A stretch of 64,000 bases of DNA from Nigrospora sphaerica (taxonomy: Eukaryota; Ascomycota; Sordariomycetes; Amphisphaeriales; Apiosporaceae): contig JAGVVL010000009.1 in the NCBI GenBank assembly GCA_018287875.1, forward strand, positions 558,001 through 622,000, in the 5' to 3' direction. The notes below the pieces were generated by a model. That model was not told the origin of the DNA, did no database searches, and was given only the letters and a program-made list of their open reading frames with translations. Within the stretch, counting starts at the first letter, position 1, and the number at the start of each line of letters is the position of its first letter. Shown here piece by piece: positions 36,892 to 47,847 of this stretch. Made by a program: the position numbers and the translations under genes.

Positions 36892-38246
36892 GGTCGAGCG
36901 TGGATGCTGTTTAGTGTTGACTCCGGTGTTTCGATGTCCATGTCGTCTATCTCTTTGTGGGTTCTACTGCGGGTTTTGCCAGTGCTTCTAGTACGGCAGC
37001 TGGTTGCTCGACGCTTTCGCGGCTGTACTGTCTGCCAGTCCTCGGCTGTTGGCTTAGGGGGTTCTTGCGAGGGCAGTGCGAATCCCTTCGGTCTCGTGAC
37101 ATAAGCAGCCTTAGCGATCTGGACCTGCTCCTGGCGGACTGGACACTCCTTAGACCATGCAGTATGTGGTCCTCGGCATGCTGGACAGCAGTACCGGCTC
37201 TTATTCTCGGCTTCTGGGCATTCTTTATCGTCATGCTTTATTAAAGAGCAAAGCCCACACCTGCGTGCATGGCGGCAGACACGGGCGATATGTCCATAAC
37301 GGTAGCAGTGGTAGCATTGCTTAAGCTGGGCTCCTTCGGCGAAGGGTTCGCATGGATAGTAGCCATACTGCCAAATAAGGCCGTCTCGACATGGCTGTTC
37401 CGCTTGTTGAACCGTGGGTACTGCAATATATAGGGCCGTGACCTTCCTAGACGAGGTCTTAGCGTTGCGAGGGAGCTTGGCCTCTAGGACGTCGATGGGG
37501 CCGCCGGGCTGGTTCCGGAATTGGACTCCTAGCTGCCCTTGGTTCGTCTCTATGGCCTCCTTGTTGATGCCATGGGCCACCACCAGGATCTTTCTCTTCT
37601 GGATAGAGGCGTTCTCTCCGAAGGCCTCGGTGGTCCAGGCCCATTCGGTTTCCAGCTGTCGCTTCTCTTCTGCTGTCTTGCAGGTAATAGCATAGTCTCC
37701 GCTAGGGAGCTTCCGTGCGGCTATTGCTGTTTCTCTACCTGTTGCTGCGTTAACTTTCCGCACGATCTCTTCGTAGGTGCGGCCTTCAGTTCCTGCGGCC
37801 TTGACCGTTACCTCCCGTTCGTGTCGAGGAGGCAGAGTCTTGGCTACCTGGGGGGCCCTGGGCGCCGGGGCTGCGGTAAGGGCAGTAGCGGCTGCAGCGT
37901 ACGTCTTAGGAGCTTTGATTTCCTTATAGATAGCTTGCAGCGTGTTCTCGATAGCATTGACACGTCTTTCGACGCTGGGCTGGTTATCCGATTCCTTAGC
38001 CGCCGTCTCTAGGACCGGAATGGCGGCTTGAACCGCTGCGGCTAAGGCTGCAATGTTGACTTCACCAGCTAGGAAGCGTTTGAAGTCGTCTATAGTGCTG
38101 CGTATATCCTCTGGACTGCGTCCAGGTGTTGTGATGCTGTCTGGCGATGGTGTTCTTGAGTCCGGAGGTGACGGCTCGGGGGGTGGGGCGGGCCTATGGC
38201 GGCTCCCACCACCCGCGCTTTGCCTCGAGGGTGGTGAATCGACCAT
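36888..38246 (-). CDS. LINE copy C ORF1: intact gag-like zinc-knuckle protein
   Basis: The 452-aa ORF starts at MVDSPPSRQ (38246), the position matching ORF1 of the other copies. The frame is open further upstream to 38420, but that part lies in the 5' UTR and host flank. The N-terminus is Pro/Ser-rich. A central region (KTLPPRHEREVTVKAAGTEG) precedes three Cys-rich knuckles, CYHCYRYGHIARVC, CGLC...C and CCPACRGPH...C. It should bind element RNA and chaperone reverse transcription. ORF2 begins within its stop (ATGA, 36888-36891). It is the only undamaged ORF1 among three full copies. Confidence 0.9.
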   Translation of the reverse strand: MVDSPPSRQSAGGGSRHRPAPPPEPSPPDSRTPSPDSITTPGRSPEDIRSTIDDFKRFLAGEVNIAALAAAVQAAIPVLETAAKESDNQPSVERRVNAIENTLQAIYKEIKAPKTYAAAATALTAAPAPRAPQVAKTLPPRHEREVTVKAAGTEGRTYEEIVRKVNAATGRETAIAARKLPSGDYAITCKTAEEKRQLETEWAWTTEAFGENASIQKRKILVVAHGINKEAIETNQGQLGVQFRNQPGGPIDVLEAKLPRNAKTSSRKVTALYIAVPTVQQAEQPCRDGLIWQYGYYPCEPFAEGAQLKQCYHCYRYGHIARVCRHARRCGLCSLIKHDDKECPEAENKSRYCCPACRGPHTAWSKECPVRQEQVQIAKAAYVTRPKGFALPSQEPPKPTAEDWQTVQPRKRRATSCRTRSTGKTRSRTHKEIDDMDIETPESTLNSIHARP

Positions 38247-38358
38247 TTCTAGGCTAAATGAAGCCCTAGGAACAGTTTCCGGGCTATCCGGTAGCTTATA
38301 GAGTCGTGGTTGTGAAGTTATCGCTGTGTGGGGTCGGTTTCGAAAAAGTTTTTTCGCT

Positions 38359-38372
38359 TGGATCCTCAGATA
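38359..38372. repeat. Target-site duplication, 5' side of LINE C
   Basis: Same 14 bases as 33491-33504. Confidence 0.93.
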
Positions 38373-39404
38373 GTTTTCCTTTGTTTTTCTTAATAGAACA
38401 ACTAGAACCTCGTTCCTCACGTCCCCTGAAGTGCGACAACTGTCTTATCTTGTACTCTAGTATCCTATAGTATAGCGCTTTTACGAACCAACCCATATGT
38501 TTCGAATCACGTCGCCTTACAGAGACGAAGTCGTGAACTCGCTTTTATGCGGCTATAGGGCGCCTCGACGTCTTCCCTCTGCCGAAATCGTCTGCAAAGC
38601 CACGGTTGCCCCACCAGTGGTCAACTCCTGGCCGAGTCCTTTAAGAGGACCTTTTATTGAGCAAAATCACCACCTATGTAGAATGTTATTGTTTTAGCGG
38701 CTGATGTATACGTTTTTGTACCGAGTGATAGTCATTAATTCTGGCTATGATTAAGACATATACGGACATCTCTTCAATAAACCGGTTTCCCTAGACTTTA
38801 CTCTTAAAGCTAGGGCAGTGTCACGAATCTGTACCTCCTTAATCCGTGTGGCCATACCGGTTCCTAGGTCCCGGCGGTGTCGCCACCAAACGTCTAGCAT
38901 ACCTTTTTATAGTGCAGAACAGATGTAAGCTACTCGGGAAGTTTCCAGCTGCCTGCACAATGGGCTTGAATAAGCTAGACGCGCGGATCCTGAAATCAGA
39001 TTAGCCTCGACTCGAACAGAGAATGTTCTTGTAAGGGAGGAGGCGCTGGAGAGGTGCATTCGCAGGCTGGTCACCGGACCTGCGACACAGACCTACCGGC
39101 GGCCTACTAGCGAGGAGCGGGCGCACCGCTGGCGCCCTGATATGGCGAAGACTGGGGTGAAGGAGAAAGATGATGTATTCCGTCCGCCGGCCACGAAGTG
39201 GCTGTCAGGGCAGGAAACTATCTATGGTGCGATATCCCAACTAGGTAGGTGGGGTAGCAGGATCCTTCCTTGACAAGGATACCGCACCTTATCACTGTTT
39301 ACCTACCCCCGCCACGTATCACTCAGTCTTACTACCGTTTTACTGTATGTTTGCGGGAGCTACGTGGAACCGTGTAGCTCTAACACAGAAGACGGGAAGC
39401 CGCG
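38373..39404. other. Spacer with a short coding-like remnant
   Basis: No recognised gene. A plus-strand frame without a Met at its start, about 38966-39273, reads about 100 residues rich in Arg and Glu and ends at TGA 39271-39273. It could be an exon remnant but matches nothing I know. The rest, next to the chitinase 3' end, looks like ordinary downstream sequence. Confidence 0.4.
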
Positions 39405-42400
39405 CTACGGGTCGCACGGAAAGTTGGGCGAGTCTCCGTACGACTTCCGGCCCTTCTTGAGGTTCTTCTTGGCCTCCTCGGGGCCGCATACAGGGATGCG
39501 AATGAGGTTGGCCCGGCGGATGTCCATCCTGTCGCCACTGAGGGCATTTTCCAGAGTGTTCGATTCTATCATAGTATTCTCGTCGGGCTCCATGACGTTC
39601 TTGTTGCCGTTCTTCTTGTACGTGTTGACGGCGCTGCGCAAGCGTCTGTGTCAGCAGCCCCCCAAAAAAGGTGATAAGGGGAAAACCGCCACGGAGCCGG
39701 GGGGGGGGGGCTGCTTACCCAACAATCAGGTCCTCGACCGTGACGTAACCCCATTTTTCGACGGGGTCCTGGATCTCGTCCATACCGTCGAGGATGTCCA
39801 GCGTCCACTGCTGCACGGGCGGGCACTGCGAGCTGCCGGGGAAGACCTGGCCGCACCCCTGCGGCGGCCCGTCACGCACGCCCGCCAGGATGTACGAGTG
39901 GCCGTTGATGCAGCGGAAGCCGACGTTGTACTTGTTGGGACCCTCGGTGAAGTAGTCGCGGGCGTCGATGTTACAGCCGTCGCCGAAGTCGGCGACGACG
40001 GGCGCCGGCCGGTTGGCCGCCCAGGCCACCGGGATGGCGGCCGCGTAGAAGGCTCGCTCAATGGCCTGCTCCCGGTACCAGTTGGTCGTGTGGTTGCGGC
40101 CGTCGCTGGGGCCGTTGCCGGTTCTGTCGGCCTCGCCCTCGATCATCTTGCCGTCCTTGAAGAGGGTCGTCAGCCGATCCACGCTGTCCTTGGACCCATC
40201 AAAGATCTTCTTCATTAGCACGCTCGTCTGTTCCTTCCACTGCCCGACCGTCTTGTCGAAGATGTCGTTGAAGGCGATCTCTTCGCGCGCATCCTTGGCC
40301 GTTCTGTAATGAGGCGCTCTTGTCAGCATTCGCTCTATGGACGATACGGTCACCAGTTCCCCGCCATGGGCGCGGTCGGTCTTTGTAAAGCAGAAGCAGG
40401 GGCTCGAACGTACGCAAGTGCATCTCTCGCGATATCGAACCCAAGATCGGCGATGCCCATTGTCATTTCCTCAAGTGCCTCCTTCTTCGTGCCGCTTAGT
40501 TCGTACCCAAAAAAGGCTTGGCTCATGAAGGAGCCGCCAAAGAAGCGCGAACCGGCCATGCCGAGCGGAAGCTGCACCAAAGTCAAGAGGAGCGACAACA
40601 GTTCTTCTCCGCCCTCCGACTTGGGGGCGAAGGTCTCGATGAACTCGTCCTGGCGCGATCGCAGGTTGTTACCGGCAACCTCGAGGGAGCCGCCGTAGTT
40701 TTTGATCAACTGGGAACGCATTGTCAGTATTGCCGAAGCACAGACTCGAATCCACATACCGTGTGTAGCGCGGCCATGGAATTCCAGATCTCGTTTGCGC
40801 AGGCGCCAGTGTGGTATTCTATGCCGTCGACAACCGCATTGGTCACCTTGCAGTCCATATGACCACAGTTGGTTTCCAGGCTCATATCGTCACAGTTCTT
40901 TCAAGCCCACACATATATCAGTCCCGGTGCTGAGGCGGCCATGCTGAGGGGCTTGCTTACCGGGCTTCCTTTTCTGTCCAGGAACTCAGCCATGGCGGCG
41001 TCGAACTTGTAGCCGTTCTGCTTGGGCGCGTAGCAGCTGAACCAGGCGTTCAGTGCGTCGGTCCATGCGTCCTGGCAGCCCATCTTCTTCCATCGCGCCG
41101 CAGGCTTATATCGTGACGGGAAACGAGCCTCGCCAATATCGCACTGTATGTTGACCCAGTTGCCTGTGCGCGTGGCATTATCGCAGGAGGGCTCCTGGCC
41201 TGATCTGATGTTGGCCTTGACCTGCGCCCAGCTCAGATCCAGGTTGACGCCGCCGGGGAGATCGTAGCGCGGGGGGTCGCGGAACTTGACCAGGTCGACT
41301 GCCCAGTCGATAGTGCCGCCCATGTTGTAGCGCTTGTACATGGCCGTGCGCGACGTCTTGAGGTCGTCGTCCATGTATGACACCCAGAGGTCGCCGTCGA
41401 CCATGATACGCGAGTTGCTCTCGGCGTCCGTCCACGTGCGGCCCTTGATCTCACTGATCTCGGCGTTGGACAGGTAGCCGCCCGTGTTGGTGCACCGGCC
41501 CTTGCGCGCGTACGACGTGCGGCGGTCGCCCGTGAAGAGGCAGCTGGGGCCGGTACACGAGGGGTTGGCCATCTGGAAGCTGCGGCCGTAGCTGCTAACG
41601 CCCACGAGCACCTTGTTCGAGGGCACGCCGGCCTTGGTGATCATGGTCTGGGGGATTAGGGTGGGAATGTCAGCTCGCCGAACTTCACGTCGCCTGTGGA
41701 ACGGTACTTACGAGGGCGCCCATCGTCTCGGTCCGATTAATGTGGCTTCGCAGGCAGTTACCCGTGGGACAGCCGACGCTCGCCCACTGATTGCCGGCGT
41801 CCCACTGGCCGTGCAGGTCGTACGTCATGTACACAATGTAGTCGACCAGCTCTCCGATGGCCTTGATAGGGAACTGCTTCAGGTACCAGAACGAAGCCGG
41901 CGCGGCAATAGAAAGCGACTTTTCCTTAGGCAACTTGGTCCGGAGCAGCGCCAGGAGGCGGAGGTAATCGTTGGCCTCGGAGAGGTCGCCCGGGGGGATG
42001 TCGGGCAGGTCGGGCGCCTGAACCCGCATGTTAGCATTACCCAGGCAGAGGAGCGGGGGGACTCACGGAAGGATACTCCCAGTCGAGGTCGAGGCCATCC
42101 AGGCCGTTGTCGACGACGTACTTTACGAGGTTGTTAGCTAGCTTTTCGCGGTTGGCGGCCTTGACGCCGTTCCGGAAGATAGGGTAGTTGGGCGCCTCGG
42201 CCGAGAAGACCCAGCCGCCAAACGATATGATGCGCTTCGGGCCCTTAAGCTTCTTGAACTGCTGGAACTGGAACTCGGCCAGCTTGTTCTCCTGCGAGAT
42301 TTCAAATTTAGGGCTAATCATGCCAAAGGCAAAGTGGACGTGCGTGTACGAGGGGTCGATCTGGCTCGCGTCCATATTCAGGCACTCGCGGCCGAGGTTG

Positions 42401-44168
42401 AAGCCCTCGAAGTACCCGAGCTTGATAAACTGCTTGGGCGGGTCGCTCTGGATGATGTTCATGCCGCAGTTTGAGATGCAGCCGAACGTGTCCTTCTTAG
42501 CCGTGCCCGGCGGGCCCGTGTTAGTGTCGACGCAGAAGTCGGTCGTCGTACCACATTGCCCCCACTGTGTGTTGGGCCCGAGTCAGCGTGTCTCCTACAG
42601 AACTACCTATTCCCTGGGCAAGCAGGGAAGAAGGGGCGACCTGGCAGAGGCGTAGGGGCGAAGGGGAGAGGGGTGAAGGGGAGAGAGGTGAAGTAGTGGG
42701 ACGGGGGGTAGGAGGCGGGCGTACAATATTGCAGCACGAGTTCAGGAGGCACGGGTTCATCTTAGCCCAGTCTCTCGAGCTCGATCCGCTGGGCTTCTTG
42801 GAGCCGGGCTTCTGGGGCCCGCACACGGCATTAGCGATGGGGGCAGGGAATGGCGGCGTCCCCTCGCTGAGACACATCCAGTTATCGGGCCAAAAGCCGT
42901 AATCACAACCGTTCCAGCCTGCCGCGGTGATTAGAACGTCAGTGCAGCCCGGAAAACCCTGTCGTCAGGCGAAACTCCCGCCATGGATTCAAATACGTAC
43001 CCCAAGTGTCCTTGTTGAAGTCGTTGAGCTCCTTGACCGTCAGGCCGTTGGCGAGAGCAAGCTTGTTACAGTTGTCGTTACCCTTGATCTGGTAGGCAAC
43101 GCATGTCCCGTCGGCGTTCTTCTTAGGCCGGGGCAGCTTGCCCGGGGTACAACAGACGAGCTGGCCCAGCTGGAGGACGTTACAGAAGTTGCTGCCCGGG
43201 TTGTACTTGTAGAAGTCTGCGTCCTTTAGGCCGTTGCCGCATCGCGCGATGAGCTTCCCGCATAGGTCGTCCTTGACCACCGTCACGGTACGGCAGTCGC
43301 CGTCGGCGCGCGCGTGTAGCAGGCCCCTGACGCTCAGGGTCGTGTTGCCCACGGTGCTGTTGCTACTGACGGGCGCGAGCACGGGCTTAACCGTGGCGAT
43401 GGTGACGGCATCAAGCTCGCGCGTCTCGCCGTAGGACGACGTGTCGACGCAGGAGCCGTTTGACCACCGATTCACGGCCTCGTGCACCAGGGAGAAGTCG
43501 GCGCTGGCAGCAGCGATGAGGCCAAAGACTGAATCGCTGGTGCGGCCCTTGCAGACCTGAATGAGGGTGGCCTTTGAGTCGGCAATGCCTGCACTGTACA
43601 GACTGCTTAAGAAGGGCCCGAACAGCTTCTCGGCCGCGCTGGGGCTCATTACATTGGCACCAACGTAAACGCCGGCGGTTGTGCCCGAGACGGTGGCAAA
43701 GAGGCTCGTCTGGTTCGCGGCCTGGAATCCACTCGCGAGGTATCTCTGGAGATGCTCGACGCTCTGAGAGACCATCCGGCCACCAGCCTCATCATCGGAT
43801 GCAGCAGGGGTCCAAGCCAACTCAGGGACGACGTCCTCGGCAGCGCTGTTGGAGCGTAACGAGGAGGACGCCGTATCAACACCATGGGCGGCCATGTGGT
43901 CAAAGTCGTTCGCCCAGACATTGCACGTCCGGATGTGCTGCTTGCTCGTCACGGGAACCGTGAGGGACAGGTCGACCAGCAACGGCCTGGCGCAAGCCTG
44001 AAGCTGACCAACCTCGGCCACGACGGTCCAGTTGGACGGCTCAGGGCCCGAATCCATGCACGTCGCCGGGCATAGATCCCGGAGCGCAGCGGTCGAGTGT
44101 GTGCCATGGGCAAGAAATCCCGCGATCCCCAAAAAGGGGAGCGAGGAGAAGGAACGTAGCCGAGCCAT
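39405..44168 (-). CDS. Killer-toxin-type GH18 chitinase with LysM and chitin-binding domains
   Basis: Nine exons join in frame to 1,366 aa: 44168-43001, 42918-42725, 42564-42067, 42017-41712, 41647-40961, 40897-40760, 40709-40414, 40303-39719 and 39633-39405. A signal peptide (SLPFLGIAGFLAHG) leads. Two LysM-like units follow around residues 295-390 (DDLCGKLIARCG, QIKGNDNCNKLALANGL), then a Cys-rich chitin-binding CBM18-like block (CCNIWGQCG) and the GH18 barrel with catalytic DGLDLDWEYP in exon 3. The long C-terminal part fits subgroup C fungal chitinases related to the Kluyveromyces killer toxin chitinase subunit. All splice sites are GT-AG and no stop is present. It is secreted and should cleave chitin of the fungus itself or of competitors. 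It is divergent from the DUF7136 gene. Confidence 0.9.
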
Positions 44169-44784
44169 TGCTTTCGGCGAAGAGGGAGAGGCGGTCGCTC
44201 GAACGCGATAAGAAGCCCCCGTGGGGACGGAGCAGGCAAGGGACAGATGAGTGTGGATGAGAAGCCTTGATCATGAACAGCATCTCCCATCACAGACGAA
44301 TTGGGCTTATATAGATACAACACACTGATGGCGCCTCGCGAATCCCGAGTCGGCTCGCCATGGCTATGATGAGAGAAGGCATGTGGCATCCAATCCTTCG
44401 ACCCCTGTATCCATTTGCCAAGTCGTATAAACTGCCTCGCAGGATGATGTAGCTGGTCCTGCTACTTTCTTACACTATGCAGGGAACTCCTCGGGCTTAC
44501 CCCAATATACCCGAGTCCTGAATCTAGAACGGCCGCAAACTGTATGTCCACTTCGCTAAGAGACGTCAGCGTGAGCAGTCCCTACATGCTCGCGCCAAGA
44601 ACGGCCCCGCCTTCCCGACTGCGATTATCATTTCCGTCATGCCGCATTTCTAGTTCTCGGCTTTTTTGAACCGACTCTGTCCTCCGCTGGAACTTCTCCT
44701 TTGGCTGAAAATTAGGCATCAGCATCTTACCACACATCGACCACCACGGAATCAGCGACCGTTGCTCCCTCCCCGCCCCCATTT
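44169..44784. promoter_or_regulatory. Shared divergent promoter region
   Basis: A 616-bp gap separates the start codons of the chitinase (-) and the DUF7136-type gene (+). A TATATA-like stretch lies about 140 bp upstream of the chitinase start (near 44310). The arrangement suggests co-regulation, but I see no specific operator. Confidence 0.4.
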
Positions 44785-45666
44785 TTGTCGAGGAACGCCA
44801 TGATTTCCTCGCCGACTCGCATCCTCGCGGGGGTTCCCTTCCTCGCTGCCGTGGCTCAGTCGGCACCCTCTCTCCCCGCCGACCTCCAGGTCGACCTCCT
44901 TTTCCCGCTCAACAACACCATCTACGCACCGACGCAGTGGTTTCCCGTCGTCTTTGGCGTCAAGAACCTTAACGCCGTCTGGCCACTTGACGTGTCCCTA
45001 GGTGTCACCGTCACGGACCATGAGTTTAGAAGGAACAGCGGAGGCCCCGACTGGCAATACCAGCATGGAAGCCTTAGCTTTACCGAGGCGGTTAAGTCGA
45101 CGGCCCCGGGCGAGTTCTTCTTCCATATTCCGGCGTTCAATATGACAAACGGCACGACGGGCTCGTATACAGTTGCGTGGGAGCTTAAATTCCGCCACCG
45201 GTGCTTCGAAAATGGCACAGACAAGAAGGCCGACGGATCCGCCGGCGGCTGGAGCAACAGTCCGAACGGCTACCGGTCCCGCTACATCGACTTCCACACG
45301 GCGCCTGGAGCACAGCTTCCCGATATCGAGGCCACCGTTAATTCGTGCCCTGATCCGAGCCCCGAGACCTCGGCAGCGGTGCGTGTCACCAAAGTGGGCG
45401 AGGCGCACTGGAAGTATCCAGCCGAGCCTTGCCCGTGGCTCGAGAGGGATCTGGCGCCGGTCAAGTGTGCGTTCGAACCCGTGGCGAAGGAGCTGGCGGC
45501 CAACGTTGCGGCAGCCGTGTTGTCCAGAACGGGGTGTGAGGAGGGCTCGTGGCAGGAAATGACCACGCCTTGTGCAAAAAGGAGTATGGCGTCGCCGCCT
45601 CCTGGGAATCACTGGGGTCTGGGCTGGGTTCTGACTTTGCCCCTTGCGCTATCTCACCTTCTTTAG
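44785..45666 (+). CDS. Secreted DUF7136-type protein, probably GPI-anchored
   Basis: Single exon, 293 aa from 44785; a second Met at codon 6 gives a cleaner signal peptide (MISSPTRILAGVPFLAAVAQSA). The body (LQVDLLFPLNNTIYAPTQWFPVVFGVKN, then PAFNMTNGTTGSYTVAWEL) resembles the fungal extracellular family DUF7136, from memory of the family. It carries N-glycosylation sites and paired Cys residues. The C-terminus is hydrophobic (GWVLTLPLALSHLL) after a Ser/Pro/Gly-rich stretch, as expected for a GPI signal. Function is unknown. Members often sit beside chitin-related genes, which fits this location between a chitinase and a LysM protein. Confidence 0.75.
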   Translation: MSRNAMISSPTRILAGVPFLAAVAQSAPSLPADLQVDLLFPLNNTIYAPTQWFPVVFGVKNLNAVWPLDVSLGVTVTDHEFRRNSGGPDWQYQHGSLSFTEAVKSTAPGEFFFHIPAFNMTNGTTGSYTVAWELKFRHRCFENGTDKKADGSAGGWSNSPNGYRSRYIDFHTAPGAQLPDIEATVNSCPDPSPETSAAVRVTKVGEAHWKYPAEPCPWLERDLAPVKCAFEPVAKELAANVAAAVLSRTGCEEGSWQEMTTPCAKRSMASPPPGNHWGLGWVLTLPLALSHLL

Positions 45667-46706
45667 GTTGGCGGCCGGCCCCTGTCTGGTCTCCCATCTC
45701 GGTAGTACGCTGCTATTCAATAATCATTACATGCTTCGGCATCATGTGCTGCCACGGGTGTAAAGCCGAGAATGCCTCGCCATGCGCTGCCCCGGCCTGA
45801 AGTCACGCGCGGCAGGGGAGGAATGCAGAATTGGGGCAGTGGGCATCTCCCCCTTGGTCGTAGAAGGGCCTCGCCTGACATGAGCAGAGCCTGGGCCGTT
45901 TGTTCCCACTGCCTCCTCCTGGCAGCCTTAGGCAGGAGAGTCAGACTGAAGCCATCGTGACCTTGCCGTCCTCGCTAGGTCGGCGACGCCAAGGACACAC
46001 ATCACTTGGCATCAGCCAATGTCAGCCTAAACGAAATAGTGATCCCGTCTTCCCCCGCATCGTGCCACGTTTACTGTTCCCCACGCTCGGGTTTCCCGCA
46101 GCTTTTCCGCGAAAAACCGACAACGTTGTACCTGACCCTGGAGCGGTTGCGCTAAGCAGCCGCATCCAGGACGTGTGGAGACGCAAGTAATTCGGCCGCC
46201 GCTAACGTAAGCCGGAAGAAGCACCACATTAGGAAACCTCCTCAACGCCACCACAGTGCATTGCAGGCAAGTAGAGCGTGGTCGTGGGGGAGTATGGTGC
46301 AAACGGGGGGGGGGGGGTTGGTTGCTTTGCTGCCTACCCCCCGTCAGTCATGTGCGCGATTTCAGCGTTGTACTACAACGGGAAGTTCGAGGCACACATT
46401 CTGATGTTGGATTTCTCGGCGTCAGAAATACGGTGCCGATGAGGCCGTGGTGGAATAGACTGTGGATATTGGAAAGGAAATTGGACGAAGTAGGAGCAAC
46501 GTCCCAAAAATGTGATGGCCGAGAAGCGCTAGCATTGGTTAGGAGGTGGTGCTCTTGAACGGACGCCTTCGCAAAGTCTGTCTATAAGAGTCGAAGCGCG
46601 TCGGCCAGAAGTGCAACCAGACGAACCACGGCTCCTCACCCAAAGGCAATCATTCCACTCTCTCTCTCACACACGCTTTGGTATCATTCCATCATACTCG
46701 ACTACA
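45667..46706. other. Spacer upstream of the LysM gene
   Basis: It contains a G run near 46303-46317 and no supported gene. The last 150 bases, with CT-rich sequence just before the ATG, look like a promoter/5' UTR. Confidence 0.5.
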
Positions 46707-47847
46707 ATGGCCCGACTCTCCACCTTGATCACCGTCGGCGCGCTTGCTGCCCAAACCATGGGCGCGAGCGTCCGCCGGTTCGACAGCACCGAGCCGTTCT
46801 ACGAGCACGATGCCAAGGCGCCGGCCGACTGCAGCCTGTGGTGGAACTCGGACGACGGCCTCAGCTGCGACACGGCCCTGCTGATCGCCGGCGTTTCCAT
46901 CGGCGACCTGGCCCGGCTGGTATGGAAACTTTCCCGACCCCCCGGACTCTGCGGCCCCGTGCCGCAAAAGAGCGCCGAGCGAACGACGGCCTGCTGAAAA
47001 TTGCCCACAGAACCCGTCAACCAAGTCGTGCGGCGACTGGAAGGCGGACCGGTCTTACTGCATTAAGGCGGCGTCCAGCCCGCCGCCGGCCGCGACGACG
47101 ACGAAGCCGCCGACGACGACGACAACGAAGTCGCCGACGACGACGACGAAACCGCCGACGACGACCACGCAGCCCAGCAACGGCGTGCAGACGCCCCAGC
47201 CGGCGCAGCCGGGCATGGTGACCAACTGCAACCGCTTCTACAAGGTGCAGACGGGCGACACGTGCAGTAACATCGCCACCAAGCAGGGCGTCACGGTGGC
47301 GCAGCTGGCGCAGTGGAACAAAGAGATCGGCGGCACCGCCTGCACCGGCATCTGGGCGGGCTACAACATCTGCACCGGCGTCCTCGGCGGCGGCTCGACG
47401 ACGCAGCCGGCGCCGAGCAACCCGACGCCCCAGCCGGTCCAGGACGGCATGGTGAGCAACTGCAACCGCTTCTACCAGGTCAAGACGGGCGACACGTGCG
47501 CCTCGGTCGCCTCCAAGCAGGGCGTCACTGTCACCCAGCTGGCCCAGTGGAACAAGGGCATCGGCGGCACCGCCTGCACTGCCATGTGGGCGGGCTACTA
47601 CCTCTGCACCGGCGTCTCGGGCGGCTCGACGACGCAGCCGCCGCCCACCAACGCCACGCCCCAGCCCGTCCAGGACGGCATGGTCAAGAACTGCAAGAAG
47701 TTCCACCTCGTCAAGTCGGGCCAGAACTGCGCCACCATCTCCAGCCAGTACAGCATCACCCTCGCCAACTTCCTCAAGTGGAACCCGGCCGCCGGGAGCA
47801 ACTGCCAGGGGCTGTGGGCCAACACGTATGCCTGTGTCGGTTTGTAG
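46707..47847 (+). CDS. Secreted multi-LysM protein (LysM effector type)
   Basis: Two exons, 46707-46919 and 47011-47847, give 349 aa; the 91-bp intron (GTATGG...CCCACAG) restores the frame and completes the first LysM-like unit (CDTALLIAGVSIGDLARL joined to NPSTKSCGDWKADRSYC). A signal peptide (MARLSTLITVGALAAQTMGA) leads. A Thr/Pro/Lys linker follows, then three good LysM units starting near FYKVQTGDTCSNIA, FYQVKTGDTCASVA and FHLVKSGQNCATIS, with spacer motifs TPQP. LysM binds N-acetylglucosamine oligomers. Such proteins can mask fungal chitin from plant or competitor detection, or protect hyphae from chitinases. There is no catalytic domain. It pairs with the LysM-containing chitinase nearby, a common layout for this chitinase subgroup. 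Confidence 0.9.

Larger units (their letters stand above)
33505..38358 (-). mobile_element. Full-length LINE, copy C, with target duplication
   Basis: The 4,854-bp element is bounded by a 14-bp direct repeat, so both ends are exact. The 3' tail is (AAT)n (ATT on the plus strand, 33505-33530). It retains an intact ORF1 and an ORF2 with only a few stops, making it the least damaged full-length copy here. Domain order fits Tad1/I-like fungal LINEs; I see no RNase H domain. Confidence 0.95.

Noticed and set aside
38247..38420. N-terminal extension of LINE C ORF1 to 510 aa
   Set aside because: It would start in host flanking DNA beyond the target duplication; copies A and B start at the position matching 38246.
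39364..40218. Plus-strand 284-codon ORF
   Set aside because: Antisense shadow of the chitinase C-terminal exons in GC-rich sequence.
46707..46997. Separate 96-codon secreted protein
   Set aside because: It is exon 1 of the LysM gene read through its intron; splicing at 46920-47010 completes the first LysM-like unit.
47017..47706. Minus-strand Arg/Ala-rich 229-codon ORF
   Set aside because: Antisense shadow of the LysM repeats and Thr/Pro linker.
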